Below are positions 7,395 to 16,005 of a stretch of DNA of 64,000 nt, piece by piece. The notes under the pieces were generated by a model. It was not told the DNA's origin. It saw only the letters and a list, made by a program, of their open reading frames with translations, and made no database searches. Position numbers and translations under genes: made by a program. Position 1 is the stretch's first letter. Each line of letters starts with the position of its first letter. Source of the DNA: an uncultured Bacteroides sp. GTDB taxonomy: Bacteria > Bacteroidota > Bacteroidia > Bacteroidales > Bacteroidaceae. The DNA lies in NCBI GenBank assembly GCA_900555635.1, contig USLU01000012.1, forward strand, positions 1 to 64,000, read 5' to 3'.

Positions 7395-9020
7395 ATGCTA
7401 CACCGTTTCACTACTTCGATTGCTGATATTACATTGCCGGAAAGATTTACTTATCCTTTCTGCTATACTCCCCATCCGCTATGTGTACTGGCGGCAAAAG
7501 AAGTACAAAGCTACCTCAGCAAGCGACAAGATTGGAAAAAAGAGTTGGAACAAGGTAAAATGTTCGGAATATTGGTAGTGCAAACACAAGAAGGAGAAAT
7601 TGGATATTTAGCTGCATTCTCAGGCATTCTGGCAGGCAAAAACATGCACCCGTTCTTTGTCCCGCCAGTCTATGACTTGCTACAACCACAAGGATTTTTC
7701 AAAATAGAAGAGAAACAGATATCACAAATCAATACACGAATCAGACAGATAGAGGAAGATGAAACTTACCAAAATCTGATTACTCAATTTTCAGCACTGA
7801 AGCAAGCAGCAAAAGAAGCCTTGGACGAAGCAAAACAACAAATGAAAATCGCCAAAAAGCAGCGGGAAGAGCGCAGACAAACCACTACTCTCTCTCCTGA
7901 AGAAGAAACTACCCTGATACGCGAAAGCCAATTCCAGAAAGCTGAATACAAACGTATGGAACATAGCTGGAAAGAGAGATTATCTTCCCTCCAAAAGAGT
8001 ATAGCTGCCCACGACGACAAGATCCAACAATTAAAGAATGAGCGGAAAACACGCTCCGCCAATCTACAACATCAATTGTTTGAGCAATTCAAAATGCTGA
8101 ATTATCGGGGAGAAACCAAAACTCTCTGTGATATTTTCGAGCAGACTGTCCAAAAGACTCCACCTGCCGGAGCAGGAGAATGTGCGGCTCCCAAATTACT
8201 ACAAGAAGCCTACTTACATGGCTGGAAACCTATTGCCATGGCAGAATTTTGGTGGGGAGCCTCTCCAAGAACTGAAATACGCCAGCATGGACAATATTAT
8301 CCTGCATGCAAAGGCAAGTGTGAACCCATCTTGAGCCACATGCTTCAAGGACTAGAGATAGAAGAAAATCCTATGCTCAAAAATAGGCAAAGTGTACCTT
8401 CGGAACTTGATATTGCTTACGAAGATCAGTGGCTTGTAGTTATCAATAAACCGGCAGGCATGTTATCTGTTCCGGGAAAAGAAGATACTGTATCTGTGTA
8501 TAGCTTGATGCATAAAAAATATCCCGAAGCTGAAGGCCCCATGATAGTACATCGCCTCGATATGGCAACATCCGGTCTGCTGGTTATAGCCAAGACCAAG
8601 CGTGTACACCAGCATCTGCAAGCACAGTTCAAAAACAGAACAGTGAAGAAGCGTTACATTGCCTTACTCGATGGGACTGTTCCGCAAGACAAAGGAACCG
8701 TCGATTTGCCTATCTGCCTCAATCCGCTCGACCGCCCCCGGCAAATGGTGCATACAGAGTATGGAAAATCTGCCATTACCGATTATCAGGTTTTAGAGCG
8801 TAAAGACAATTGTACCCGCATAGCTTTCTATCCACGTACTGGGCGCACTCATCAACTCCGCGTGCACGCCGCCCATCCGCTTGGATTAAAATGTCCCATC
8901 GTAGGCGACGAACTTTATGGAAAGAAAGCAGACCGTCTCTATCTGCATGCCGAGGCATTGGAATTTGTACACCCTCATACAGGCGAAATTCTAAAGATTA
9001 CCCTAGAATCAGAGTTCTAA
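7395..9020 (+). CDS. RluA-family pseudouridine synthase with N-terminal extension
   Basis: Converts uridine to pseudouridine in rRNA or tRNA. In the 541-residue form, the C-terminal about 215 residues are the RluA catalytic domain, with VHRLDMATSGLLV carrying the catalytic Asp389, then PRTGRTHQLRVHAAHPLG and GDELYG. The N-terminal about 320 residues are additional: a globular part (FGILVVQTQEGEIGYLAAFS), a long charged coiled coil (about 110-230) and a WWGASPRTE segment. This long form is known in Bacteroidetes. An ATG at 7362 adds 11 residues but lies upstream of a -7 box. RNA target unknown. Confidence 0.85.
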   Translation: MLHRFTTSIADITLPERFTYPFCYTPHPLCVLAAKEVQSYLSKRQDWKKELEQGKMFGILVVQTQEGEIGYLAAFSGILAGKNMHPFFVPPVYDLLQPQGFFKIEEKQISQINTRIRQIEEDETYQNLITQFSALKQAAKEALDEAKQQMKIAKKQREERRQTTTLSPEEETTLIRESQFQKAEYKRMEHSWKERLSSLQKSIAAHDDKIQQLKNERKTRSANLQHQLFEQFKMLNYRGETKTLCDIFEQTVQKTPPAGAGECAAPKLLQEAYLHGWKPIAMAEFWWGASPRTEIRQHGQYYPACKGKCEPILSHMLQGLEIEENPMLKNRQSVPSELDIAYEDQWLVVINKPAGMLSVPGKEDTVSVYSLMHKKYPEAEGPMIVHRLDMATSGLLVIAKTKRVHQHLQAQFKNRTVKKRYIALLDGTVPQDKGTVDLPICLNPLDRPRQMVHTEYGKSAITDYQVLERKDNCTRIAFYPRTGRTHQLRVHAAHPLGLKCPIVGDELYGKKADRLYLHAEALEFVHPHTGEILKITLESEF

Positions 9021-9042
9021 GGCAACCGCATTGAATGAGCAT

Positions 9043-9924
9043 TCAAGAGTGATTAGTTACAGTATTGCCATCCTTCAAATTCAACAACTGTTCAAACGTT
9101 GGTACAGAAAAGACAAAACCGGCCTCAAGCAATCGTGAAGGACGTACCTTTTGTCCTTCCAGCAACATACTGCTCCGTTCACCGAAAAGACAACGAAATA
9201 CAAAACCGGGCACAGGCAACGTTGCCCATGCCCGATATGCCTTTGCCAGTGAATGAGCCAAATGCTTTTGAGTGATTTGTTGGGGTGAAACCAAATTATA
9301 AACGCCTTTCGCCTTTTTCCTTTCCATCAAGAAAAGAATCGCCTTACAAACATCCTGCAAATCTATCCATGGAAAAGCCTGTTTGCCTGAACCTATTACA
9401 GCAGAAACTTTTGTACGTATCAAAGGAGTTATCATCTCTTTCATAGCTCCACCGTCAAGAGCCAAGACAACACCAAAACGTGTTATAACTAATCGCGTTT
9501 CTGAAGGGCATTTCTTTGCCTCTGCTTCCCACTCCCTGCAAAGTGATGCCAAGAAGCCTTCGGTAGCCACGTCATCATGCTCGTCAAACTCCCCCTCTGA
9601 AGGATAATAGCCCACAGCAGATGCAGAAATCATAAGTTCCGGTTTCTTATCGGCAGACTTTAGTGCATATACCAAACGAGACGTTGTACCGATACGACTA
9701 TTACAAATAACATCTTTATACTGAGGAGTCCAACGTTGATTAATAGTAGCACCGGCCAAATTAATTAAAACATCACTATTTTCTAATACTTCAACCAATT
9801 GTTGAAAAGAATCTTCGCACAAGAGTCTTCTCCCTATAGGAATTATTTGATGATTAAACGCTGCCAGATAATTTGACAGATGCTTCCCTATGAAACCGGA
9901 TGCCCCGGTAATTGCTACCTTCAT
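9043..9924 (-). CDS. TIGR01777-family NAD-dependent epimerase-like protein
   Basis: Extended SDR protein of 293 residues related to E. coli YfcH. The Rossmann motif TGASGFIGKHL (6-16) is at the N-terminus; NLAGATINQRWT and SASAVGYYP are hallmarks of this subfamily, as is FPWIDLQDV in the middle. The C-terminal DUF1731-like part contains VRPSRLLEAGF near the end. The family has no settled biochemical function. The gene converges with the pseudouridine synthase (22-bp gap holding a small palindrome, TTGAATG-CATTCAA). Confidence 0.88.
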   Translation of the reverse strand: MKVAITGASGFIGKHLSNYLAAFNHQIIPIGRRLLCEDSFQQLVEVLENSDVLINLAGATINQRWTPQYKDVICNSRIGTTSRLVYALKSADKKPELMISASAVGYYPSEGEFDEHDDVATEGFLASLCREWEAEAKKCPSETRLVITRFGVVLALDGGAMKEMITPLIRTKVSAVIGSGKQAFPWIDLQDVCKAILFLMERKKAKGVYNLVSPQQITQKHLAHSLAKAYRAWATLPVPGFVFRCLFGERSSMLLEGQKVRPSRLLEAGFVFSVPTFEQLLNLKDGNTVTNHS

Positions 9925-9988
9925 GATAATAAATTTTTCATAATAACAAAGAAGCAGAATTATTGGTTCGCACCAGCAATTACTCCAA

Positions 9989-10822
9989 TTACTCTAAACT
10001 ACGTAACAATTGTATCTCTTCAATCCAAAGCGATTCATCCGGTGTCTCCAGAATAATGGGCATATTATCAAAACGCTCATCCTTCATAAAACGTTTAAAG
10101 AAGTCCATTCCAAGCAGTCCTTTCCCTATGCTGTCATGCCTATCCACATGGCTACCTAAGGCTTTCTTCGTGTCATTTAAATGGATGCCGCAAAGATAGT
10201 TGAACCCTACCGTTGCATCAAATTCTTTGAATACATTATCATAATCAGTTACAATATCATAACCGGCGGAATAGGTATGGCAGGTATCCAGACAAACTCC
10301 AACGCGAGTCTTATCTTCTACACGGTCAATGATATACTTCAACTGCCAGAACTCATTTCCTACATTACTACCTTGTCCGGCAGTGTTCTCAATGACTGCC
10401 GTAACTCCCTTAGTCTTATTCAAAGTAATATTGATAGACTCAGCTACTTTATCCAAACAGGCTTCTACTGAAATCTTATTCAAATGACTGCCCGGATGAA
10501 AGTTCAGCAACTTCAAGCCCAATTGTTCACAACGTTGCATCTCATCCAGAAAAGCAGCACGGCTCTTTTCCAGTCCCTCTGCCTCGGGATGTCCCAAATT
10601 TATCAGATAACTGTCATGAGGCAGGATGTAACGGGAGTCCAATGCATACTTCCCACAGTTCTCCTTAAAAAGTTTAATACTCTCCTCAGTCAAAGGTTTC
10701 GCTACCCACTGACGCTGGTTCTTTGTAAACAAGGCAAAAGCATTTGCCCCTATTTCATGAGCATTGACGGGAGCCGCTTCCACTCCGCCACTAGCTGATA
10801 CATGTGCACCTATAAATTTCAT
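9989..10822 (-). CDS. nfo: Deoxyribonuclease IV (endonuclease IV)
   Basis: AP endonuclease of 277 residues that cleaves abasic sites in base-excision repair. It begins KFIGAHVSASGGVEAAP and carries the metal-ligand segments LNFHPGSH, AVIENTAGQG, VCLDTCHTYSAGYD, IHLNDTKKALGSHVDRH and PIILETP of the TIM-barrel trinuclear zinc site. Length and order match the family throughout. It is followed at about 60 bp by the TIGR01777 gene on the same strand. Confidence 0.96.
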   Translation of the reverse strand: MKFIGAHVSASGGVEAAPVNAHEIGANAFALFTKNQRQWVAKPLTEESIKLFKENCGKYALDSRYILPHDSYLINLGHPEAEGLEKSRAAFLDEMQRCEQLGLKLLNFHPGSHLNKISVEACLDKVAESINITLNKTKGVTAVIENTAGQGSNVGNEFWQLKYIIDRVEDKTRVGVCLDTCHTYSAGYDIVTDYDNVFKEFDATVGFNYLCGIHLNDTKKALGSHVDRHDSIGKGLLGMDFFKRFMKDERFDNMPIILETPDESLWIEEIQLLRSLE

Positions 10823-10853
10823 AAATCCATTATATATTTAGTTATTAATGAAA

Positions 10854-11162
10854 CTATTCTCTCATAAACTCCCATTGGGATGCCTTCATATCCACACATC
10901 CATTCTGCCTGAATTTAACTCCTTCTTCTTTCAACAAGATTCTTTGTTCTTCCCAGCAGGGCGCCAATCTCCCCTGGCTGTTCACCACCCGATGGCAGGG
11001 TAGATGTAATTCTCGGGGAACGTTACGCATAGCTTGCCCCACCATTCGCGAACATTGAGGTTTGCCCACAAGATAAGCTATCTGCCCATATGTCACCACT
11101 CGTCCTTGAGGAATAGCAGAAACCACATTATACACTTCCTGCTGAAAAATATCTTTATCCAT
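10854..11162 (-). CDS. Alkyltransferase-domain protein (MGMT C-terminal type)
   Basis: A 102-residue protein consisting only of the DNA-binding and active-site domain of O6-alkylguanine-DNA alkyltransferases. It has IPQGRVVTYGQIA and RMVGQAMR (recognition helix and arginine finger), then LPCHRVV with the acceptor Cys present. Alkyltransferase-like (ATL/YbaZ) proteins have Trp at this Cys, so this one may still transfer alkyl groups, but it lacks the Ada-type N-terminal domain. A -7 box at 11180-11187 lies just upstream. The nearby nfo gene gives a DNA-repair context. Confidence 0.85.
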   Translation of the reverse strand: MDKDIFQQEVYNVVSAIPQGRVVTYGQIAYLVGKPQCSRMVGQAMRNVPRELHLPCHRVVNSQGRLAPCWEEQRILLKEEGVKFRQNGCVDMKASQWEFMRE

Positions 11163-11179
11163 GTGATATTATTTTCAGG

Positions 11180-11187
11180 CAAAGATA
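11180..11187 (-). promoter_or_regulatory. -7 box for the alkyltransferase-domain gene
   Basis: CAAAGATA on plus, TATCTTTG on minus, 18 bp before the ATG at 11162. Confidence 0.5.
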
Positions 11188-11217
11188 AGAAATTATACTA
11201 TAAGAAAGTAGACTGTT

Positions 11218-13605
11218 TCATTTCGAATCGCGCACGCATCGGATCGGTCCTGCCACCGACTTTACATAATAAAAATAGAATTGATATTCGAATATATGAA
11301 ACAGACCGGCATCCTTATGGATATGTAAAATATTCACCCGGTTATCCGTGTCCGTGGTTGCATTATGGTAGTTCCCGCAACTGTTTGTACGAAACCCTCC
11401 TCCATCGCCCACACGTGTTCCCTGTGTCGGGAAATAAGATGTCGGACCGTCTTTCCAATTCTGCATATACATATTCATACCATATCCGTCCGGAAACTTG
11501 TCGTCATAATTGATACCACTCATAGATCCGGGATTGAGCCCCGTATTTGTAAATTCGAACCACAATTCACCCGAGGCAACCCTCCAGCCTGTGGGACAAG
11601 GATCGAAAATGGATTTTTCCGTTCCATAGTTATCATATATATGTACATTATTAGTTTGGTTAATCGTGTAAGCTTTCATTCTATCGGAAGCCGGTTCCAG
11701 TCCACCCCAAAGTTTGTTGTCGCTTTCTCCTATCGGACACCAGTCTCCATTATTGAAATAGTTGCTCTTTTGTTGTACGTAACTTTCATTCCGGTTAACA
11801 TCGTTCGTTCCAGTGATAAAAACCGTGGGATTGGCAATGGCGTGTCTGACAGCTCCGGTCAGGGTACTCCCAATCACCGAATGGAACAGCTTGTTTCCAT
11901 CTGTACCGGATGTCTTATGCACTTCAATCTGGTTGGAGTTGTCATAATGCTGATCTGTATGTTCGTCGTTATAATCATGATGTTCACTTACAACATAACG
12001 TAAAGGAGGGAAAGGATCTTTTCGTCCCCATTGATACAACATGCCGAAAGCCTGCGTCATTTCATCCGGATACCGATGGAGGCCAGTTCCCAGACCTTTC
12101 TGATTCTCCGCCAATGCACCGAGGTTGCATGACATGACGGCATAACCCTGAATACGCGGTTTCTCAGGATAGATACCATTATTATCCCAGTCGTATGTGT
12201 AATAAGTAACAGCTCTGCCAAGATTATCCGGCTCGTGGTCTGTAACCCAGATGTGCCAAGACCACAGAATGTCTCCTTTGCTATTGTAAGCCCCGATTAA
12301 GGCATTACCTTTCTTTTGTGTTCTAACATAGATTTTCTGATGAATGTCACCTGTATTCTCACCGAGTTGCACCAATGTTCCATCCGTATTATCACCGATG
12401 CAGTCTTTGGTCTGCCAGATAATGCCGACACGGGCTATTTTCAGATTTTCGTCATGAGGGCTTAAATAGTCTGCAAAATTATATCCGCCCCCTGTCTCTA
12501 CGCGGTAATAGGGCTCAAAAGAAAGGAAACCGTTGGGTTTTACAACAAAACAGTTGGACGATGGATTGTTTTGACCTTTTTCTCCTGTGATAGTTAACGT
12601 CATGCGGTAAACTTGATTGCGTTGTATATTAAAATTATTAAATGAGTTTCCTCCGGGATAAGCTGCATAGAGATATCTTTCACCACCTATTTCAGTGGTT
12701 ACATCCACCACAAGTGCATTGGAGGGGGCTCCATCAGATTTGTTACCACCCTGAGTTTCTGTTTCCCCTTGCAGGTTTTCAGGAACATAAAAAACAGCCC
12801 ACTCTTTATCTTCACTCATTTCCAAATCCGAGGCGGCAAAAGCGATGGAACTGAATGTCGTTCCATCAGGAAATGGAACCGCATTCATCGGCTCTCCATT
12901 TCCATCACCGGCAAATGTCTCTATCCGGCAAATATTCGGAATTTGCCTTACATTGACATTGTTCAGCTCCATCTCTGCTTTCAGCATCTCTACCTTTACT
13001 TTGAGTTTGGCATACATACGTGTGACCGGTACTGTAACCGTAATACCTGTCGTTACCTCTACCTCCTCGCTTGCTCCGACCATTGGTATCGACACCTTAT
13101 CTATCGACCGCAACGGGAAAGCAGTAGGCAAGGTCTGCTTCTTCAGTTGTTCCAGATTCTTAAACTTTTGCCATGAAGCATCCGTTCCATCGTTGGCCCA
13201 ATTGTCATAGCCCGTATTGGTTACGGCATATACGAGGGACGGAACCCCGGCTTTCAGATATACAGGCAGGTCTTGCAGTACTGCCTGATCGGTGATGGTA
13301 TAGTAACGCGGCTTTATCAGCAGTTCTTTCGTTGCCGCATCGTACTGGAACACCCAGATGTTGTGTACCTCTTTTTCTTCCGGAGTCTCATTCTCAGGGA
13401 TGCTGCTTGGTATAGATGCCCTTGTCTCTGCCTGTGCTTCAACGGCAAATGTATTAACGGACAAATTCAATTCGGCTTCTGTCAATCCACTCTCGTCAAG
13501 GACCACTCCGTCTGTTCCAGTTGTCTCCGGTTGCAGTTCTTCCGTGCAACCACCCATTGCGATAGTTGTCAATAGAAGTATGAATAATAAAAAGTAATGT
13601 TTCAT
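11218..13605 (-). CDS. Large fimbrial-locus lipoprotein, candidate tip adhesin
   Basis: From the ATG at 13605 the protein has 795 residues; the preceding gene stops at 13607, so the two are tightly coupled (TGA-T-ATG). Lipobox MGGC puts the lipidated Cys at residue 20, followed by TEE. AETR|AS at 59-64 resembles the Arg site used to mature type V pilins. The first half resembles the fimbrial N-terminal domain (VTRMYAKLKVKVEML, NVYRMTLTITG-like strand). The second half ends in a FISUMP-like module (CPTGWRVASGELWFEF ... GPIRCVRD). As the last and largest gene of locus 1 it is the best tip candidate. Ligand unknown. Confidence 0.7.
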   Translation of the reverse strand: MKHYFLLFILLLTTIAMGGCTEELQPETTGTDGVVLDESGLTEAELNLSVNTFAVEAQAETRASIPSSIPENETPEEKEVHNIWVFQYDAATKELLIKPRYYTITDQAVLQDLPVYLKAGVPSLVYAVTNTGYDNWANDGTDASWQKFKNLEQLKKQTLPTAFPLRSIDKVSIPMVGASEEVEVTTGITVTVPVTRMYAKLKVKVEMLKAEMELNNVNVRQIPNICRIETFAGDGNGEPMNAVPFPDGTTFSSIAFAASDLEMSEDKEWAVFYVPENLQGETETQGGNKSDGAPSNALVVDVTTEIGGERYLYAAYPGGNSFNNFNIQRNQVYRMTLTITGEKGQNNPSSNCFVVKPNGFLSFEPYYRVETGGGYNFADYLSPHDENLKIARVGIIWQTKDCIGDNTDGTLVQLGENTGDIHQKIYVRTQKKGNALIGAYNSKGDILWSWHIWVTDHEPDNLGRAVTYYTYDWDNNGIYPEKPRIQGYAVMSCNLGALAENQKGLGTGLHRYPDEMTQAFGMLYQWGRKDPFPPLRYVVSEHHDYNDEHTDQHYDNSNQIEVHKTSGTDGNKLFHSVIGSTLTGAVRHAIANPTVFITGTNDVNRNESYVQQKSNYFNNGDWCPIGESDNKLWGGLEPASDRMKAYTINQTNNVHIYDNYGTEKSIFDPCPTGWRVASGELWFEFTNTGLNPGSMSGINYDDKFPDGYGMNMYMQNWKDGPTSYFPTQGTRVGDGGGFRTNSCGNYHNATTDTDNRVNILHIHKDAGLFHIFEYQFYFYYVKSVAGPIRCVRDSK

Positions 13606-13606
13606 A

Positions 13607-14749
13607 TCAGTCAAAAGTATATTCGTTGTCATAAGCATATTTCCATTCTTGCACATTCACCGTGAGCCTGCTATCGCGGACGGTGATGGTGAAACGATAG
13701 AGGTTGTTGCGGGAGATGTCAAAACGCTTGGTATTGTCGTTATTATCTGTCTTTCCGCTCTCGTCGTAACTTGCGAAATAGACTTTATGCGGCTCGTCCT
13801 CACTGGTCTGGACATCGAGCCTAACCTCAATACACGAGTATTTATCGCCCGCGTCGATGTTCTGGTATTCGAGCAGATACGCAATCCATTTCTCATATTT
13901 ATTTCCATCAGTATCCGTCCACTGGCTTGCGAAACGGAAATCTTGTATTTTTTCTTCCGCATCGTTGCTATTTACCACGAGGTGCAAGCCGCTGACGTAA
14001 TCGCTGTTCCACTCACCGCCGTGATCGTAGTCATCCTGTGAAAAAACGTCTTTCGGGGCACAATATCCCTTTTTATTATAGCGACGAATCTTCACTTCAC
14101 TGAACGACAAGTTGAAATGGTCGTTTGTTTTGAGTATTACCTCCACTTTTGCCATGGCACGGAGCAAGGTGACAGGCTCGGGCAGTAATGTGGCCTCTCC
14201 GGACTTGAACTCTATATTATTGTATTCGTGGACACCGTAAAAAGGAATCAGTCGTTCCGGTCCCAACTCGAAAGAAGAAAAACTATCGAACTGCCCCCAT
14301 CCGGCATCGCAGATATCCGCAAGCAGCGTTTCTCCGGTCTTCATCGTATCGTCACCATATTGCGGCCAGTTGGCAAGCACGACCATCTTGAAGTTTTTAT
14401 GATTGACCAAAGCGGCGGGTGCCTTGCCGAGCACACTGTAATCCCTATAATCACTTCCTTCAGCCACCACGAAACCATCAGGCTCAAAACGGGCGATGAA
14501 CTTATTATCGGAGGTGAAGAAATAAATCCTGTAGTTGTTGTTCTCTACGTCTATGTAGTTTTCATAGGTTGCACCAACCTCATAACCTTCACTGCTCTTC
14601 AGGCTTCTTGTGGGTAACCTGAAACCGATGCTGAGAGTTGTTTCTTTATCGGATATGCCAAAGGCCTCCGTGTCATGAGTACACGAGGTACCCCACAACA
14701 CAAGGAGCATCAGAGTCCCTGTAACGATATGTCGTACCACATTCTTCAT
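13607..14749 (-). CDS. Accessory fimbrial subunit lipoprotein
   Basis: A 380-residue lipoprotein in the fimbrial operon. A perfect AGGAGG at 14757-14762 lies seven bases before the ATG at 14749 and decides the start against the ATG at 14755. Lipobox WGTSC is followed by THDTE; an LPTR|S motif about 25 residues after the Cys may be a maturation site. The region around LLRAMAKVEVILK is a strand conserved among FimA/Mfa-type subunits, and the end reads RNNLYRFTITVRD then VNVQEWKYAYDNEYTF, an extended C-terminal strand like that of pilins. Position 3 after the anchor suggests a role like Mfa3/Mfa4. No exact family assigned. Confidence 0.7.
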   Translation of the reverse strand: MKNVVRHIVTGTLMLLVLWGTSCTHDTEAFGISDKETTLSIGFRLPTRSLKSSEGYEVGATYENYIDVENNNYRIYFFTSDNKFIARFEPDGFVVAEGSDYRDYSVLGKAPAALVNHKNFKMVVLANWPQYGDDTMKTGETLLADICDAGWGQFDSFSSFELGPERLIPFYGVHEYNNIEFKSGEATLLPEPVTLLRAMAKVEVILKTNDHFNLSFSEVKIRRYNKKGYCAPKDVFSQDDYDHGGEWNSDYVSGLHLVVNSNDAEEKIQDFRFASQWTDTDGNKYEKWIAYLLEYQNIDAGDKYSCIEVRLDVQTSEDEPHKVYFASYDESGKTDNNDNTKRFDISRNNLYRFTITVRDSRLTVNVQEWKYAYDNEYTFD

Positions 14750-14764
14750 TTGCATTCCTCCTAA

Positions 14765-15808
14765 TTATAATTCGTTGTTTTGCAGCATTACTTTCCAAGA
14801 ATTGATATAAATGTAGGCATCGAGCCAACGGTCACCTTCATCAAGGAAAAACATCATATCGTACACGTCCTGCCTGTCGAGATACTCCTGATCGCCCATA
14901 TCCCGGTTATAAAAGCCTTTCACAAGCAAGGCATAGTCAATAAGCGGAATAGAGAAAACTACTTTTCCTGTTTCCTTGTTAGTCACGGTGAGCCGTGTCT
15001 CCTGCCCTTTCACAAGACGCGGCACGGTCAGTTCGGCTATGACCGCGCTGAAAGCAGCACGAGATACGGTCTGTGTTTCTTCGGACTGAGTATCCATGCC
15101 CGCTTCCCCGGAGTCAGTATGCCATGCGTAGAAAGTCACCGGTTCGTCGGGCAACAGCGTATTGTCCCAGTCCATGCTTCCGTTAGTGTCGGTAATGGTG
15201 AAAACAAACTTGTCTTTGTCCACAGCTTCTCCCGAAAGGTGCTGCAACACCACTCGCACGTTGTTGGTATTCTTCACCAGCGGTACAGTATAAGTGTATG
15301 TACCTTCGGTTTCACCGAACTTCTGTTTCGGCAGCCATCCGTGGAACAAGCGGTCGAGGTCTTCGTTGACAAATGCCTTGTTCCCTGTATCGTGTAGCCT
15401 GCCAAGCGTACAGGTCAGTTCTTTGCTAACGGTTGTTTCGGGTATCAAGAAAGAACCTTTGTCGGTAGTACCACACCAGGCAAGCAAGTCGTACTCACCC
15501 GGTTCTACATCTACAGTCATGGCATAGCCGTCGGCTGCAAGGGTCTCTCCTTGTTCAGTACGCTGCCAAACCACCCTGTCGTCAGCATCAAGCAGGTAAA
15601 GTGTCACTGAGGTCACCTCGTGGGCAAAGGCATCGGCAAACTTCATGTTGTAATCGTAACGGAACTTCACCCGGTAGTTCACTGAGCAGTCGCCCTCACC
15701 GTCATAGATTAAGCCATCGCAGGCATATAGCATCAAAGCGCAAGCGATAGTCGCCAGCAACTTGCAGCTTGTTTTTCTTATGCAAAACCGTATATCCATT
15801 TGACTCAT
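14765..15808 (-). CDS. FimB/Mfa2-family fimbrial anchor lipoprotein
   Basis: Predicted outer-membrane lipoprotein of 347 residues that anchors the fimbria and limits its length. Lipidated Cys30 follows LMLYA. The mature start CDGLIYDGEGDCS with a second Cys about ten residues on, then VNYRVKFRYDYNMKFADAF, is diagnostic of the Mfa2/FimB family. There is no TR maturation site, as expected for a subunit that stays lipid-anchored. The C-terminus YINSWKVMLQNNEL closely matches the tail of the Mfa1-type pilin upstream (LSWKIVSQNVEL). A 197-bp gap with strong hairpins separates it from the pilin gene. Confidence 0.9.
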   Translation of the reverse strand: MSQMDIRFCIRKTSCKLLATIACALMLYACDGLIYDGEGDCSVNYRVKFRYDYNMKFADAFAHEVTSVTLYLLDADDRVVWQRTEQGETLAADGYAMTVDVEPGEYDLLAWCGTTDKGSFLIPETTVSKELTCTLGRLHDTGNKAFVNEDLDRLFHGWLPKQKFGETEGTYTYTVPLVKNTNNVRVVLQHLSGEAVDKDKFVFTITDTNGSMDWDNTLLPDEPVTFYAWHTDSGEAGMDTQSEETQTVSRAAFSAVIAELTVPRLVKGQETRLTVTNKETGKVVFSIPLIDYALLVKGFYNRDMGDQEYLDRQDVYDMMFFLDEGDRWLDAYIYINSWKVMLQNNEL

Positions 15809-15832
15809 ATTGTTATATTCTATATATGTTTA

Positions 15833-15850
15833 CTGCGGAAAAAGCCGCAG
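15833..15850 (-). promoter_or_regulatory. Small hairpin before the anchor gene
   Basis: CTGCGG and CCGCAG flank a six-base A-rich loop, 25 bp upstream of the anchor ATG. It could shape the leader or the ribosome-binding region. Confidence 0.4.
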
Positions 15851-15940
15851 GGAATTTTCATTTTCGGTGGGAAATGGCAGATTCACCCTTTCCGGTTCCG
15901 TCCTCTCTTTGCACCGGATCGGAAGCGCTTTTCTAAAGTC

Positions 15941-15970
15941 ATTCCATGTGGGATAAAACCCTCATGGAAT
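15941..15970 (-). promoter_or_regulatory. Strong hairpin between pilin and anchor genes
   Basis: ATTCCATG (15941-15948) pairs with CATGGAAT (15963-15970), and an inner GGG/CCC continues the stem around a six-base loop. It lies 36 bp after the pilin stop on the minus strand and has no U-run after it. An mRNA-stabilising or attenuating hairpin that raises pilin over anchor expression is the likely role. Confidence 0.6.
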
Positions 15971-16005
15971 GCTTGTTTATAAGATAAAGATTGTTTCAAG
16001 AAAAA

